Assembly (NCBI RefSeq): GCF_002742385.2
Contig: NZ_MJBI02000006.1
Coordinates: 1 to 64,000, forward strand
Origin: Macrococcoides goetzii
GTDB lineage: Bacteria > Bacillota > Bacilli > Staphylococcales > Staphylococcaceae
Reading direction: 5' to 3'
Length of the DNA stretch: 64,000 nt
Made by a program: the position numbers and the translations under genes. Shown in pieces: positions 36,005 through 46,132 of the stretch; the stretch's first letter is position 1; each line of letters opens with the position of its first letter. The notes under the pieces were generated by a model. The model did no database searches. It worked only from the letters and a program-made list of their open reading frames with translations, and was not told the DNA's origin.

Positions 36005-36033
36005 AATATACTCTATTGTTCGTAAAATGATAA
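36005..36033 (-). promoter_or_regulatory. Promoter of the cargo gene
   Basis: TTATCA, 17 bp, TATATT on the minus strand, directly after the stop codon of the fibre gene and about 27 bp before the cargo gene ATG. Confidence 0.55.
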
Positions 36034-36045
36034 GGAGAAAATTGA

Positions 36046-39000
36046 TTAAGATGACCACGTTGCTGTTGAAGTAGCTCCTTTATTCAACCAGATTTTATAT
36101 GTCGTAGTTGAGTTCTTACCACCGTTAGCTCTGTGGAATAAGCCTTTAGTAGCGTCAGCTGCGCCATACGTTACACCGTTGAAGTCGTAACCGTATTTAC
36201 CATTAGCGTCAGTCGTGAAAGTAATATCAATGACCTTAGGGTTAGGCCAGATATAATCTCCACCAAGCATAGTTACAAGGTCAGAAGCGTTGGCAATCGT
36301 ATCACTTGCTTTAACTCTGATTGTGTACTGCGTATTAGGCTCTAATGTAAAGAAGCCGTACTTACTTGTACCTGCCACAGCGTTAAATGTGATAGTATCT
36401 CCTGAGCCCGTCATGTTAAGAGGTTGAGCCTCGTTGTTACTGATTGTGTAAACAGAGTTCATAGCGTACTTACTGCCAGAGCCTCCAAGTTGCGGAATTG
36501 TCTTGTTAGTATAGTCGAAGGTTGCCGTTGGCCATAAGTTCGCTCCCGTACCACTTTGAGCAGTCTGAATAGTGACAGTCGTTCCTGCTGAAGTGTTACC
36601 TGCCGCGTCCTTAGCCTTAACTGTGATTGTCTGACCTGCTGTAAGGTTGCTAGCTACAATCGTATAAGCGCCTGAGCTGTTCGCAGTTGTCTGTCCTGTA
36701 AATCCACCAGTAAATAATACTGTACTGTTAGCCTCAGCAGTACCAGTGATAGTCGTACTGTTGTTGTATACAGGGTTGACTGTCGGAGCGTTAGGTGGGG
36801 TTGTATCAGATGGCGTAGTGCTACCTGTTCCGCTATTAGCAAGTAAATACTCCATCAATGGTGTTTGATAGTAAATATCTAAATTTTCGTCTGTACGCGT
36901 TTTAACTTTAGTAGCTTTAGAAGTGTTGGCAATCGTAAATTTACCAACCTGCGCCATTAGATTTTCAATAACTGATAATTGATCACCACTACCAAAATCT
37001 AACGTGATTGCTCCAGGCTTATCAGATTTGAAGATATTATCTTTCAATATACTGTTACGCATTAATAGTTGTGTAGTTTTACTTTCGTTTGCTGACCAAC
37101 TAAATACGTTATTAATAAATGTAAATTGTCTCGTGTTCTTATACTGAATCAAACAGTCTAAGAAATTGTTACGCTCTAAATAAACACGGTGTAAACCGTA
37201 TTGACCAGTTTTTGGATCATTATCAGTGTTTTCTGTATTAGTCCAGAAATCACATTTTTCAAACGTATTACCAATAAAATTAGTTGTTGCATTCGACGGT
37301 TCACCGTTTATAACTCCAGTCTGTTCGTTAACAAGCCCTGCACCAAATGGTATGATTTTCGCATAATTTCCATCAGTCATTAATCCCCTGAAATCATTAT
37401 TAACAAATTCGCATACACGTAAAGAACTATTAATCATATAGTAATTTCCTTTACCTGCTGTTCCTGGTTTAAATACGTTTTGTTCAAATGAGATTAGTTT
37501 AGTTAATAGGGTTGAAGTGCAGGCAACACCACCACCAGCGTTATTATTAAATAAACATTGTCTAATTTTAGCGTGTCCGTTCCATTTGTCCGCGCGCCAC
37601 TTACTTGCTGTATCGTTATCTCCTGCAATCTCACTGAAGTGTGGTTCAATGTCTAATCCCATTGCCGGACTATAAAAGATTTGCTTACCTTGTGAGTTCT
37701 TAATCGTACCGGCATTAGTGAATTCACTTCGAGTAATTTCAAAGTTAGTACCACCAATCATTGCGAACGATAATCGTCCACCACCTGAAAATACACATTC
37801 ATCAAATGTGAAAAAGTCAGTATGTGTTGCTTTGAATGTTGCAAGATCCATTAATGATGAAATGTTTACACAGTCAACTGACGCGTTCAAGAATTTCGAA
37901 CGTGTAATCTTAAAGAACTTACAGCCAGAAAATTCTATCATGTGTCCATGCGTCTCAGCTAAAGTTTTACCATTATATTTAACATTAGCATTTTCTTCTT
38001 GCGTGGCTCCTGCAGGAAAAGTAATTTTATGTGATTCACCATCTACGATAAGGCCATCAATCTCAAAGTTTTCAGCACCCACAAACTTAAATAAGTTCAG
38101 GTGACAGTTTTTAGAACGATAATAATTACCAACAATGTAATCAAATCCACGCTCAAAACCGTTAGTTGGCATAGATACGAATCTTACACCATTACCTATA
38201 ATTTTGTTATTTGTGTTACCGTTCCAATAAATATCATCGGCGGAAGTACTTAGAGTATTTTGTTCAGCATCTACTTGTCTGTAACGTTGAGACCTAATCT
38301 CTTTGAACGATGGATCAACCACATATCTTTGACCGGTATGAGTGTTCCAATGGTTTGCCCACGCTTTAATACCGTCATAGTTGTCAAAAGAGGCGTTCTC
38401 TGGCAGAGAAGTATCTTTTAAGCCAAACTTTGCCACTACGTCAACATAGGATAACACGTTAACAGGAGTAGATGAGCCTGTGCCGGCTGGTCCTGTTTCC
38501 CCTGTATCTCCTTTTGGTCCTTTTAAACTAATCTGCTTTGTATAAGTGTTCGTTGCAGTTTTCTTATAGAGATCACCATTACCATCAATAACAAAATCTC
38601 CTACACGGTAAGAGACGCTACCACCATTTGTATCTGTCAAAGCAGTAGTCACAGTTGTGTTATAAATGCTATAACCTTGTGCCCCTGTACTACCTGTTGT
38701 TCCCGTTGCCCCTTTAATCGAGAATTGAAGCGTATAGGTATTAGCTGCAGTTTTTTTATACAGATTACCTAAATTATTAAGCACATAATCTCCAATTTGA
38801 TAAGCTGAAGAGCCCCCAGATGCATCTGTTGGAGCAGTGGCTATATTAGCAGCGTAAATACCGTATCCTTGTAAGCCTTGAGTACCTTGTATACCAGTGT
38901 CACCTTTCGCACCGGTTGCTCCTTGCAAACCTTGCGGACCGGCTGGACCTGTTAAACCGGTATCTCCTTTTGGTCCTTGAGGACCTTGGGGACCGATTGG

Positions 39001-39651
39001 CCCCTGTTCTCCTTGTGCGCCTTTCATTGTTCCTTTATTCTCATATTTATTCGTTGAAGTACTCCATACATATAAGTCTGTACCAACAAAATAAGCGTCT
39101 CCGGCTACCCCTGTAGTAGGTAGCTGAGACACTTGAGTGAACGAATCTTTAATTTTTAAGCCTGCACCGGTAGGACCAATCGGACCTTGAATACCTTGTG
39201 GGCCAGTGTCACCTTTCGGTCCGGTCGCCCCGGTTTGTCCAATTGGCCCTTGAGGACCAGTAAGACCAATATCGCCTTTATCACCCTTCAAACCTTGGGG
39301 ACCTTGCGCACCGGTATCACCTTTTAGACCCTGTAATCCCTGGTCACCTTTATCTCCTTTAGGACCTTTTAAAGCAAGCAACTGTTCAGATGTAAAATCG
39401 GCATAAGTAAAGGCTTTACCAGTTGCACCGGTAAGACCTGTATCACCCTTATCACCTTTTGGTCCTGTTGGACCCATTGGACCTGTAGGACCTTGTGGCC
39501 CTTCTTTTAAATTAACAAGTTTTGAATTTATTACACTTAAATCAGTGATTAACACCCCAAGTTCTCGCGCAACTTTTTGCCAGTTTCTATTTTCTCTTTG
39601 CTTGTTTTCTACATCTAAAGAGTTCAGTATTTCTTCAAATTCTAATGTCAT
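36046..39651 (-). CDS. Collagen-like phage tail fibre with beta-helix and Big domains
   Basis: 1201 residues. A coiled N-terminus (1-50) leads to collagen-like Gly-X-Y blocks at about 51-78, 96-164, 211-262, 314-326 and 378-392. Two copies of a 54-residue module (GY[GS]IY...IGDYVLNN, about 262-313 and 326-377) sit between blocks. A right-handed beta-helix-like region (about 410-950) follows, then a Big-type domain (near 980-1065; DTTPPNAPTVNPV, TITGTAEANS) and a C-terminal beta-sandwich-like part. It should trimerise as a receptor-binding fibre. ATG follows GGGGGTG and lies 3 bp after the Dit-like gene stop. Confidence 0.85.
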   Translation of the reverse strand: MTLEFEEILNSLDVENKQRENRNWQKVARELGVLITDLSVINSKLVNLKEGPQGPTGPMGPTGPKGDKGDTGLTGATGKAFTYADFTSEQLLALKGPKGDKGDQGLQGLKGDTGAQGPQGLKGDKGDIGLTGPQGPIGQTGATGPKGDTGPQGIQGPIGPTGAGLKIKDSFTQVSQLPTTGVAGDAYFVGTDLYVWSTSTNKYENKGTMKGAQGEQGPIGPQGPQGPKGDTGLTGPAGPQGLQGATGAKGDTGIQGTQGLQGYGIYAANIATAPTDASGGSSAYQIGDYVLNNLGNLYKKTAANTYTLQFSIKGATGTTGSTGAQGYSIYNTTVTTALTDTNGGSVSYRVGDFVIDGNGDLYKKTATNTYTKQISLKGPKGDTGETGPAGTGSSTPVNVLSYVDVVAKFGLKDTSLPENASFDNYDGIKAWANHWNTHTGQRYVVDPSFKEIRSQRYRQVDAEQNTLSTSADDIYWNGNTNNKIIGNGVRFVSMPTNGFERGFDYIVGNYYRSKNCHLNLFKFVGAENFEIDGLIVDGESHKITFPAGATQEENANVKYNGKTLAETHGHMIEFSGCKFFKITRSKFLNASVDCVNISSLMDLATFKATHTDFFTFDECVFSGGGRLSFAMIGGTNFEITRSEFTNAGTIKNSQGKQIFYSPAMGLDIEPHFSEIAGDNDTASKWRADKWNGHAKIRQCLFNNNAGGGVACTSTLLTKLISFEQNVFKPGTAGKGNYYMINSSLRVCEFVNNDFRGLMTDGNYAKIIPFGAGLVNEQTGVINGEPSNATTNFIGNTFEKCDFWTNTENTDNDPKTGQYGLHRVYLERNNFLDCLIQYKNTRQFTFINNVFSWSANESKTTQLLMRNSILKDNIFKSDKPGAITLDFGSGDQLSVIENLMAQVGKFTIANTSKATKVKTRTDENLDIYYQTPLMEYLLANSGTGSTTPSDTTPPNAPTVNPVYNNSTTITGTAEANSTVLFTGGFTGQTTANSSGAYTIVASNLTAGQTITVKAKDAAGNTSAGTTVTIQTAQSGTGANLWPTATFDYTNKTIPQLGGSGSKYAMNSVYTISNNEAQPLNMTGSGDTITFNAVAGTSKYGFFTLEPNTQYTIRVKASDTIANASDLVTMLGGDYIWPNPKVIDITFTTDANGKYGYDFNGVTYGAADATKGLFHRANGGKNSTTTYKIWLNKGATSTATWSS

Positions 39652-39656
39652 TCAAT

Positions 39657-41705
39657 CTACACCCCCGTTTGAGTTCCTGCAGTATGTCCCATATCTACAG
39701 TACCTTCATTCAATGTTATCTTGCTATACGTCACTATATTGTTATCAACTGCTTCATTCATGTAATTAAGATAATGCGATGGAATACTATCCATAGTTGC
39801 ACCATTACCATATCCAAATTTACCGTATGCATTTGTTGTGAAAGTGAACTTTCTCCTAGTACCTTTTAGAGAGTCAGAGAGTAATCCAATTCCCCATGCA
39901 TGTGTATGCAACCCTTGTGTTGAGTCTGTCCATGTGATGTTGTAGCTTAATGTATATGTGGTGTTAGGTTTCAAGCCTGATAATTCATAATACCTTTGAC
40001 TACCTGCTCCACCGTTTACAATTAGATCATCACCAACAGTTTTTACATTTACGTATTGTTCAGGATTTCCGATAACAGTTAATATTTCTGTAATCTGTTT
40101 ACGACCACCACTATTGATAGTTGTACTATAATCTTTATAAGATGAGCGCCATTGGTTCAATGCTGTCTGTTCTGTGATATTCAGTGTGTATTTAGTAATA
40201 GGAGATAAATCTTCATCTCCTGTGCCTTCAATCCAAAGGTGCACTACATCGCCATTAGAAGGCGTATAATTACTAATATTTCTTAAATTTAAAGTGTAAG
40301 GAACTGATAAAATACTGTTGAATCCACTTCCTACTTCATTACTACCTCGATAGACTTTATACATTAAATATCTTGAATCTCCAGTTAAAGATGATGGGAT
40401 ATTTGTAATCACCATATCCATCGTTTCCTTATTAAAAGATTGTACAATTGGTGCTGTATACATAAATCCTCTAACAGTTTTCGTTGTTACTGCAGATATA
40501 TTTCCGGATGTATCAGTGGCAGTGAATGTAATATTCTGTCCACTTGTTAATATTTTTGAGTTAGTTACTGAAAATGCACCATTCAAACCACCTATTGTAG
40601 TAAGTTTTGTTCCATCAGGATAAGTTACTGTAATAGTAGCTCCTTCTTCTGAAATTCCTGTAAATTTACTTGCACCTAAATTAATCTCATCAACAGAAGG
40701 TGGTGCAGGTGGTGTAATGTCACGATAAACAGTAGTACCTGAACTTGAAGATTGAATTCGTTCAATGTCAGGTGATCCATAATAATATCTGAAATCAAAT
40801 TCAACCGTGAATGATGTAGCGCCAATCAATTCAAATTTGTTATCTCCTTTATAAATATAAGGAAACACTCTATTTGTTTGATGTACTGCATTCATTCCGT
40901 TTACAGTAATAAATGGACCATCTAATAAAATAACGTCACCACTGTACATTGCTCGATTGATTTCAAATATACGTCCTGAATCATCTTTTAATTGAATCTT
41001 ACTTGTACTTTGTCCAAGCGTTATCTTTATCTTGCGATACATTCGCTTGCTTGTTATTGCAACGTCTCCCGCATTAAAGATAGTGAATGGAGAAGTAGTA
41101 TGTCTGTATTTCCATGTATAAGTCTTGTCATTACCGAAATTATCTACACCTTTAAAATAAAGGCCCATGCCATACGACCATTTACCGTCATAATTAATAC
41201 CGTTATTATTAATATCCATTGTTGTCCACACAGATTCTGCATAAGGTAATGCTGCAGTTTCAAATGTGATTGATCCTTCTCCATTTAAAGCCACCTTTTC
41301 AATTGAACTGCTACCAGTCCTAATTACATAGAATCTTTTTCCACTTTCAAATTCCGGCGCTTCAAATTTCATATCACCTGTTGTTTCACCAGGCAATTCA
41401 GGAAGAATATTAGGAGCTTTTGCCCACTTTCCACGAATATAAAAAGGCTTAGTGTCAGACACTAAGCCATAAAGTTTATCTCTGAGTAAAGGAAAATCGA
41501 GATCATAATCACCTTCATATGATAATTTGACCTCGATTGATGTAAATGTATGTGATGAGTTCATCAAATAACGACCCATTAAGCCATTACTTGATTCAAA
41601 GTTATTTTCTTGCTCAGGGGTGCTAACAATGATGTCATCAATGATAAAGCCCTCACGCTCTAAAGCAATGACTGTATTACCCCTTGAGATTTCAAAACCG
41701 TGCAT
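39657..41705 (-). CDS. Distal tail (Dit-like) protein with Big domain
   Basis: 682 residues. The first 300 match the Sipho_tail/Dit family in position and pattern (MHGFEISRGNTVIALEREG, then HTFTSIEVKLSYEGDYDLDFPLLRDKLYG). A Big-type domain at about 335-415 (TPPAPPSVDEINLGASKFTG) and a C-terminal beta-sandwich-like region follow. The last 80 residues resemble those of the adjacent fibre (NTTYTLSYNITW; SKITLNEGT). Long 'evolved' Dit proteins carry such carbohydrate-binding insertions. Confidence 0.85.
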   Translation of the reverse strand: MHGFEISRGNTVIALEREGFIIDDIIVSTPEQENNFESSNGLMGRYLMNSSHTFTSIEVKLSYEGDYDLDFPLLRDKLYGLVSDTKPFYIRGKWAKAPNILPELPGETTGDMKFEAPEFESGKRFYVIRTGSSSIEKVALNGEGSITFETAALPYAESVWTTMDINNNGINYDGKWSYGMGLYFKGVDNFGNDKTYTWKYRHTTSPFTIFNAGDVAITSKRMYRKIKITLGQSTSKIQLKDDSGRIFEINRAMYSGDVILLDGPFITVNGMNAVHQTNRVFPYIYKGDNKFELIGATSFTVEFDFRYYYGSPDIERIQSSSSGTTVYRDITPPAPPSVDEINLGASKFTGISEEGATITVTYPDGTKLTTIGGLNGAFSVTNSKILTSGQNITFTATDTSGNISAVTTKTVRGFMYTAPIVQSFNKETMDMVITNIPSSLTGDSRYLMYKVYRGSNEVGSGFNSILSVPYTLNLRNISNYTPSNGDVVHLWIEGTGDEDLSPITKYTLNITEQTALNQWRSSYKDYSTTINSGGRKQITEILTVIGNPEQYVNVKTVGDDLIVNGGAGSQRYYELSGLKPNTTYTLSYNITWTDSTQGLHTHAWGIGLLSDSLKGTRRKFTFTTNAYGKFGYGNGATMDSIPSHYLNYMNEAVDNNIVTYSKITLNEGTVDMGHTAGTQTGV

Positions 41706-41718
41706 TAACTAGCACCTC

Positions 41719-44700
41719 CTAAGATTTTCTAAGTATACGCACACCCGAATTAATACCTTGTACTCGTTCAATATATGTTTTTACTGCAGGTAAATCTGTA
41801 TCTGATTTAAGAACAATAGTAATGTTCTTATTATCTTCGTTAGACATATCTGTAATCATACTTTGTGTTACAGTACTGTTTAATCCTTTCAGATCAGATG
41901 CAGTTTTAATATCGGCAATATGAACATTCGGGTCAATATTCGACTCAATACCTGCACTGATTGCACTTGCTGCTTTAGCAGACAATTTCGCTGCGGTATT
42001 CAATCCATTAACAAGTCCTGCACCAACATACCTCATTAAATCAAGCATAACTCTTGATGGACTGTGAATTTTCAATCGTTTCTTTATAGTGCTTGAAATG
42101 ACATCAGCAATTTTAACTGCAACGGATTTAAGATACTTTTCTTGTGCCTTTAATCCATTTACAATACCTTTTGCTGCATCTACACCTGCTTGATAAAAAT
42201 GTTTAGCATTAGCATCTCCCATATTTGCAGATGCTTTGTTAATCTGAGATTGTAAGATATTTACTTGTTTGATCGCATCTTGTCCACCAACAAATAGACC
42301 TTTTGCAATTACAGAGCCTTGTTCAATACCCGCATCTAATATTTCTTTAAGGGTATCTTTATTTAATCCTCGTTTCTTCAACGATCCGATTAAAGCTTCA
42401 TATTTTTTAATCTCATCAAGTCGTTTAGTCATCATTTTAACCATACCTTGTGATGTCTTACGACCCGTGTTCATAATTGATGCATAGCCACGTAAATCAT
42501 TACGAATAGCATTTTTAAAATCCGTTTTCTTATCAAGTGCTGCTTGTAATTTATCTTGTGCTTTTTCTAATTGCTTAGCAATCGCCTCACGTTTCTTAGC
42601 GATACGCGTCATATAGATAAGCATTGGACGGACTTCTCTAATCAAGTTTCTATTTTTAGCTCGTTTCATATATTGACCGTGTGCTATTTTTCCTAACTTA
42701 ACATATTGCGCCTTTAACTTGTTTAAGTTTGAAATTTTTGCAGCACGTGCCTTTATACTCATATTTTTAGCAAGTGACTTATTCGCTTCTGCAATTTTTT
42801 TGCTAAGTGATTTACGCTTATCAATAATTTCTTCAATCTTTTTCGTTGCTTCTTTCATATTTTCAGCCATCAAGCTATAAACAGAAGATGCACCTTCTTG
42901 AGCGTTACCATAATTAGCAGTTTTTAATTTAGCCAATCCTTTTGTTACTGGTCTGAGCATACGTTCTACTGCTGTCGCTACTCGTGGAATATCTTTCTCG
43001 ATACCGATTGCGAAACCTTGAGCTAACCATTGACCAATCTGCTTAAGTACTTTAGATGGAGATCCGATTTTTAAGAATGATTTGACAGTAGCAACTGCTT
43101 CACTAGCCATGTTCTTAGCTGCTGCAACCGCTTCTCCTGCCATGTCTTTAATACCATTAATAAAACCTTTTACTAAATCCATCCCTGCGCTAGCCATATC
43201 ACCAACAAAGCCTGAAATCGCTGAAATCATGTTAGAACATGCGTCAGTAATCGCATTTACTGCATTACTTCCACCTTCCATAACTCGATTTACGAAATCA
43301 CTCATGGCGCGTGAAATGTTACTCACTAACTGACCAGCAAAGTCAACCACTGCTGAAATCATTTGAGAAAAACCATTTATAACAAATGATACTGCTTGAG
43401 ACAGGAAGTTTGATATTGTCGATACAATATTTGACCAAGCAGAAGAAACTGCTGAGAAAATACTGCTCATGATTGAACTTGCAGTAGAAAGCATATTTGA
43501 GAATCCACTAGAAACAAATGAAACAATATTGCTGATTACACTCGTTACTGTAGATACAATAGAATTCCAAATACTTGAGATAACGCTAAATACAGAACTC
43601 ATTATTGATGATACTGTTGAGACAACCATATTAAATCCTGATGAAACTACAGATACTACAGTTGAAATAACAGTGCTTATTATTGTAACGATGGTATTCC
43701 ACACTGTTGTAACAATCATCACTATACCATTCCAGGCTGCACCAAACACAGACATGACCATTGAACCAAACGCAGTAATACCTGCAATGATTAACTGAAT
43801 ACCAGTGGTTACAGCTGTAGAAATTGCTGTCCATACAGTTTGTACAACGGTTACTAATCCGTTCCAAGCTCCTGCAAAAACCCCCATTAAAAAGGAGCCA
43901 AAAGCTGATAAAACACCCATAACAACTTGTAATTGTTGACCTATCCATGTGAATGCAGCGCCCAATCCACTCATGATCGCACTACCTAATGTCTGCATAA
44001 CACCAACTAGTATCATTACACCATTTCTGAATGTTTCACATTTTGTCCATAATAAATACAATGCTGCACCTATGGCCACGATAGCTACAATAGCAATACC
44101 TATAGGACTAGACAATAAAGTAAAGGCCATACTAGCCATTTTTACTACATTGAAAACTTTAGATACAATACTAACAAATGTAGTAATACCACTAACCACG
44201 CTCATTACAATAGGGGCTATTTGAGCTACTGCACCTATAAATGCCGCTACCGCTCCAATCACCATAGTAATCTGTGGATGAGCAGTAGCAAATGAAGCTA
44301 CCCATTGAGCAATACTCGATACCACACTCATAACTGCCGCACCTACAGGAGCCATAGCAGTAGCGAATGCAATAACAGCTGTAACAATATTACCGATTGT
44401 ACTCATGATTGTTGGTCCATTTGTTTGGACATAGTCAATAAACTGTTTAAAGCCTTGAGATTGTCCGATAGTAGCAGACCATTGTGCAAATTTTGCACTC
44501 ATTTGTGCTAATGATTGAAAAATAGTCTGTGAGTTAGTACCGAATGCTTTAAATAAATTAAAAATACCCGTAAACACATTACCGAAAATTTGACCAATCA
44601 ACGGTAAATTAGTTTGAACATAACTAATGAATGTCTTAATTCCATTTGCAGTACTCACTGATGTTGCCCATGCTTGAAACTGTGCTGACATGTTCGCTAA

Positions 44701-45579
44701 TCCTTGAGCCATCCATGAAAATAATGGCCCAAATTGCGTGATTAAAGCCATGAATCCTGCACCAAATTGACCAACTGCATTCATAACGTTATTAAATGCT
44801 TGTACACCGATCGTGTTGAACATCGCAAAGAAGTTATTCGCTATACTAGACGTTTGAAAAAATGAAAGCATCTTAGCACTTAATGTACTCATTGAGTTTG
44901 CTACCCCTGTAATGAATGGAGTAAGCCCACTTAGAGCAGTTTTAGCAATATTGATACCATTTGTCATTGTAGTAAATATTGCTCCTGAATTAGCTTGAAC
45001 TAAACTCTGCCATTGTGTTTTTAATGATGCTAATGCTGTTTGAAATGCTCTCGTCTGTGCCGTAGCTTGAATTGTTCCGTCCTGCAACATTTTATAAGCA
45101 GTCATTGCCATTGCACCAAATGCCATTGCTCCTGCACCTGCTATACCAAATGCACCTACTAAACCAATAGCACCACCACCGACAACAGCTAATGCATTAC
45201 CAATAGCCATTACAGCAGGTACGATAGAAGCTAGTACAGGTATTGCTGCAGGTGCTAAGGCTAGAAATGCAGACGGTAATAAACCAATCTTACTTCTTAA
45301 CGTTTCAACACCCTTGCCGGCATTTGCCATTGCTGTTCTGATTAAATTCATTTTAGATATCGCTGAAGTATCCACGTCACCTCGTACACGGAATTTATTA
45401 GGAATAGACTTTAACATCAATCTGAATTTACTGATTTGAGCAGTAGCTGCAGCAGTATTCGCTTCAACATCAACAGTTACATTATCTTGTAATTTGTTAG
45501 CTGCTGCTTGTGCTCTATTGATGTTTGCTATGAATTTATTAACATTGGCAGTAATATTAGCAACAAAGTTTTTATTCAT
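41719..45579 (-). CDS. Tail tape measure protein
   Basis: 1286 residues from the ATG at 45579, behind GGAGGAAGAGG; the longer frame upstream lacks a ribosome site. An N-terminal coiled region, several hydrophobic stretches (about 120-170 and 400-560) and a long stretch of Val/Ser-rich repeats (about 600-760, IWNSIVSTVTSVISN-like) fit a tape measure. It sets tail length and is ejected at infection. Its start overlaps the gpT frame by 8 bp. No clear peptidase domain is seen. Confidence 0.95.
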   Translation of the reverse strand: MNKNFVANITANVNKFIANINRAQAAANKLQDNVTVDVEANTAAATAQISKFRLMLKSIPNKFRVRGDVDTSAISKMNLIRTAMANAGKGVETLRSKIGLLPSAFLALAPAAIPVLASIVPAVMAIGNALAVVGGGAIGLVGAFGIAGAGAMAFGAMAMTAYKMLQDGTIQATAQTRAFQTALASLKTQWQSLVQANSGAIFTTMTNGINIAKTALSGLTPFITGVANSMSTLSAKMLSFFQTSSIANNFFAMFNTIGVQAFNNVMNAVGQFGAGFMALITQFGPLFSWMAQGLANMSAQFQAWATSVSTANGIKTFISYVQTNLPLIGQIFGNVFTGIFNLFKAFGTNSQTIFQSLAQMSAKFAQWSATIGQSQGFKQFIDYVQTNGPTIMSTIGNIVTAVIAFATAMAPVGAAVMSVVSSIAQWVASFATAHPQITMVIGAVAAFIGAVAQIAPIVMSVVSGITTFVSIVSKVFNVVKMASMAFTLLSSPIGIAIVAIVAIGAALYLLWTKCETFRNGVMILVGVMQTLGSAIMSGLGAAFTWIGQQLQVVMGVLSAFGSFLMGVFAGAWNGLVTVVQTVWTAISTAVTTGIQLIIAGITAFGSMVMSVFGAAWNGIVMIVTTVWNTIVTIISTVISTVVSVVSSGFNMVVSTVSSIMSSVFSVISSIWNSIVSTVTSVISNIVSFVSSGFSNMLSTASSIMSSIFSAVSSAWSNIVSTISNFLSQAVSFVINGFSQMISAVVDFAGQLVSNISRAMSDFVNRVMEGGSNAVNAITDACSNMISAISGFVGDMASAGMDLVKGFINGIKDMAGEAVAAAKNMASEAVATVKSFLKIGSPSKVLKQIGQWLAQGFAIGIEKDIPRVATAVERMLRPVTKGLAKLKTANYGNAQEGASSVYSLMAENMKEATKKIEEIIDKRKSLSKKIAEANKSLAKNMSIKARAAKISNLNKLKAQYVKLGKIAHGQYMKRAKNRNLIREVRPMLIYMTRIAKKREAIAKQLEKAQDKLQAALDKKTDFKNAIRNDLRGYASIMNTGRKTSQGMVKMMTKRLDEIKKYEALIGSLKKRGLNKDTLKEILDAGIEQGSVIAKGLFVGGQDAIKQVNILQSQINKASANMGDANAKHFYQAGVDAAKGIVNGLKAQEKYLKSVAVKIADVISSTIKKRLKIHSPSRVMLDLMRYVGAGLVNGLNTAAKLSAKAASAISAGIESNIDPNVHIADIKTASDLKGLNSTVTQSMITDMSNEDNKNITIVLKSDTDLPAVKTYIERVQGINSGVRILRKS

Positions 45580-46132
45580 CCTCTTCCTCCTTCTCTTCCT
45601 CTTCTTGAGCATTTGGTAAGTTTTTATACCAAATTGACATATCAATAGATTGCTTCTGATGCAGTGCTTTCTGATAAGCTTTATCTTTCTTAACCTCTTC
45701 TTCAGTTTTGCCGACTTTTGCCTCTTGCAAATCTAAAGACCTAGTATAAGAAGTAAGTTTTTTACCGTTATTTGCATTAGCAAATAGATAAGCCTCTTCA
45801 ACTGCAAATCTTTTCTTGTCAATCATTCGGTATTCATGACCTTCTAACATGTTGTTCCATTCGTTAGGTGTAAGATCATACAGTTGCGTTAAATCAATCA
45901 TGTCGAAATAACGCACTGCATCTCTTTCAATGGTGGATATATCTATACTGTTGCTTCTTGATTGATTTCTAGGATTTCGTTCTTCATATCCACCATCATT
46001 GTCATCTGTTCCATCGACTCTTCCATAATCTCGTCTTTCTCCTGTTGAGTTTCCACTTTCTTCATTTCCTTCTTCGCTTCGATACGCGCGCCCTTCTGCA
46101 TCATGTCCCAAGATTGAGCTACTTTGTCTTTG
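45572..46132 (-). CDS. Tail assembly chaperone gpT part (read as gpGT by -1 frameshift)
   Basis: The frame is open from the slippery site at 46132 to 45572 and lacks an ATG with a ribosome site at its beginning. After gpG residue 134 a -1 shift adds 186 residues, beginning QRQSSSILG, giving a 320-residue gpGT. The gpT part includes FDMIDLTQLYDLTPNEWNNMLEG, seen in chaperones of related phages, and a Glu-rich end that overlaps the tape measure start. gpGT recruits the tail tube protein to the tape measure. Confidence 0.85.
   Translation of the reverse strand, partial: QRQSSSILGHDAEGRAYRSEEGNEESGNSTGERRDYGRVDGTDDNDGGYEERNPRNQSRSNSIDISTIERDAVRYFDMIDLTQLYDLTPNEWNNMLEGHEYRMIDKKRFAVEEAYLFANANNGKKLTSYTRSLDLQEAKVGKTEEEVKKDKAYQKALHQKQSIDMSIWYKNLPNAQEEEEKEEEDE

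Noticed and set aside
37201-38104. Plus-strand frames inside the fibre gene
   Set aside because: They oppose a continuous 1201-codon frame with clear domains and have no start signals.
43469-43948. Reading frames on both strands within the tape measure gene
   Set aside because: They are shadows of low-complexity Val/Ser repeats in the tape measure frame and lack ribosome sites.
45572-46111. gpT frame as an independent gene starting at TTG 46111
   Set aside because: No ribosome site, and the frame is open further upstream to an in-phase slippery heptamer in gpG.
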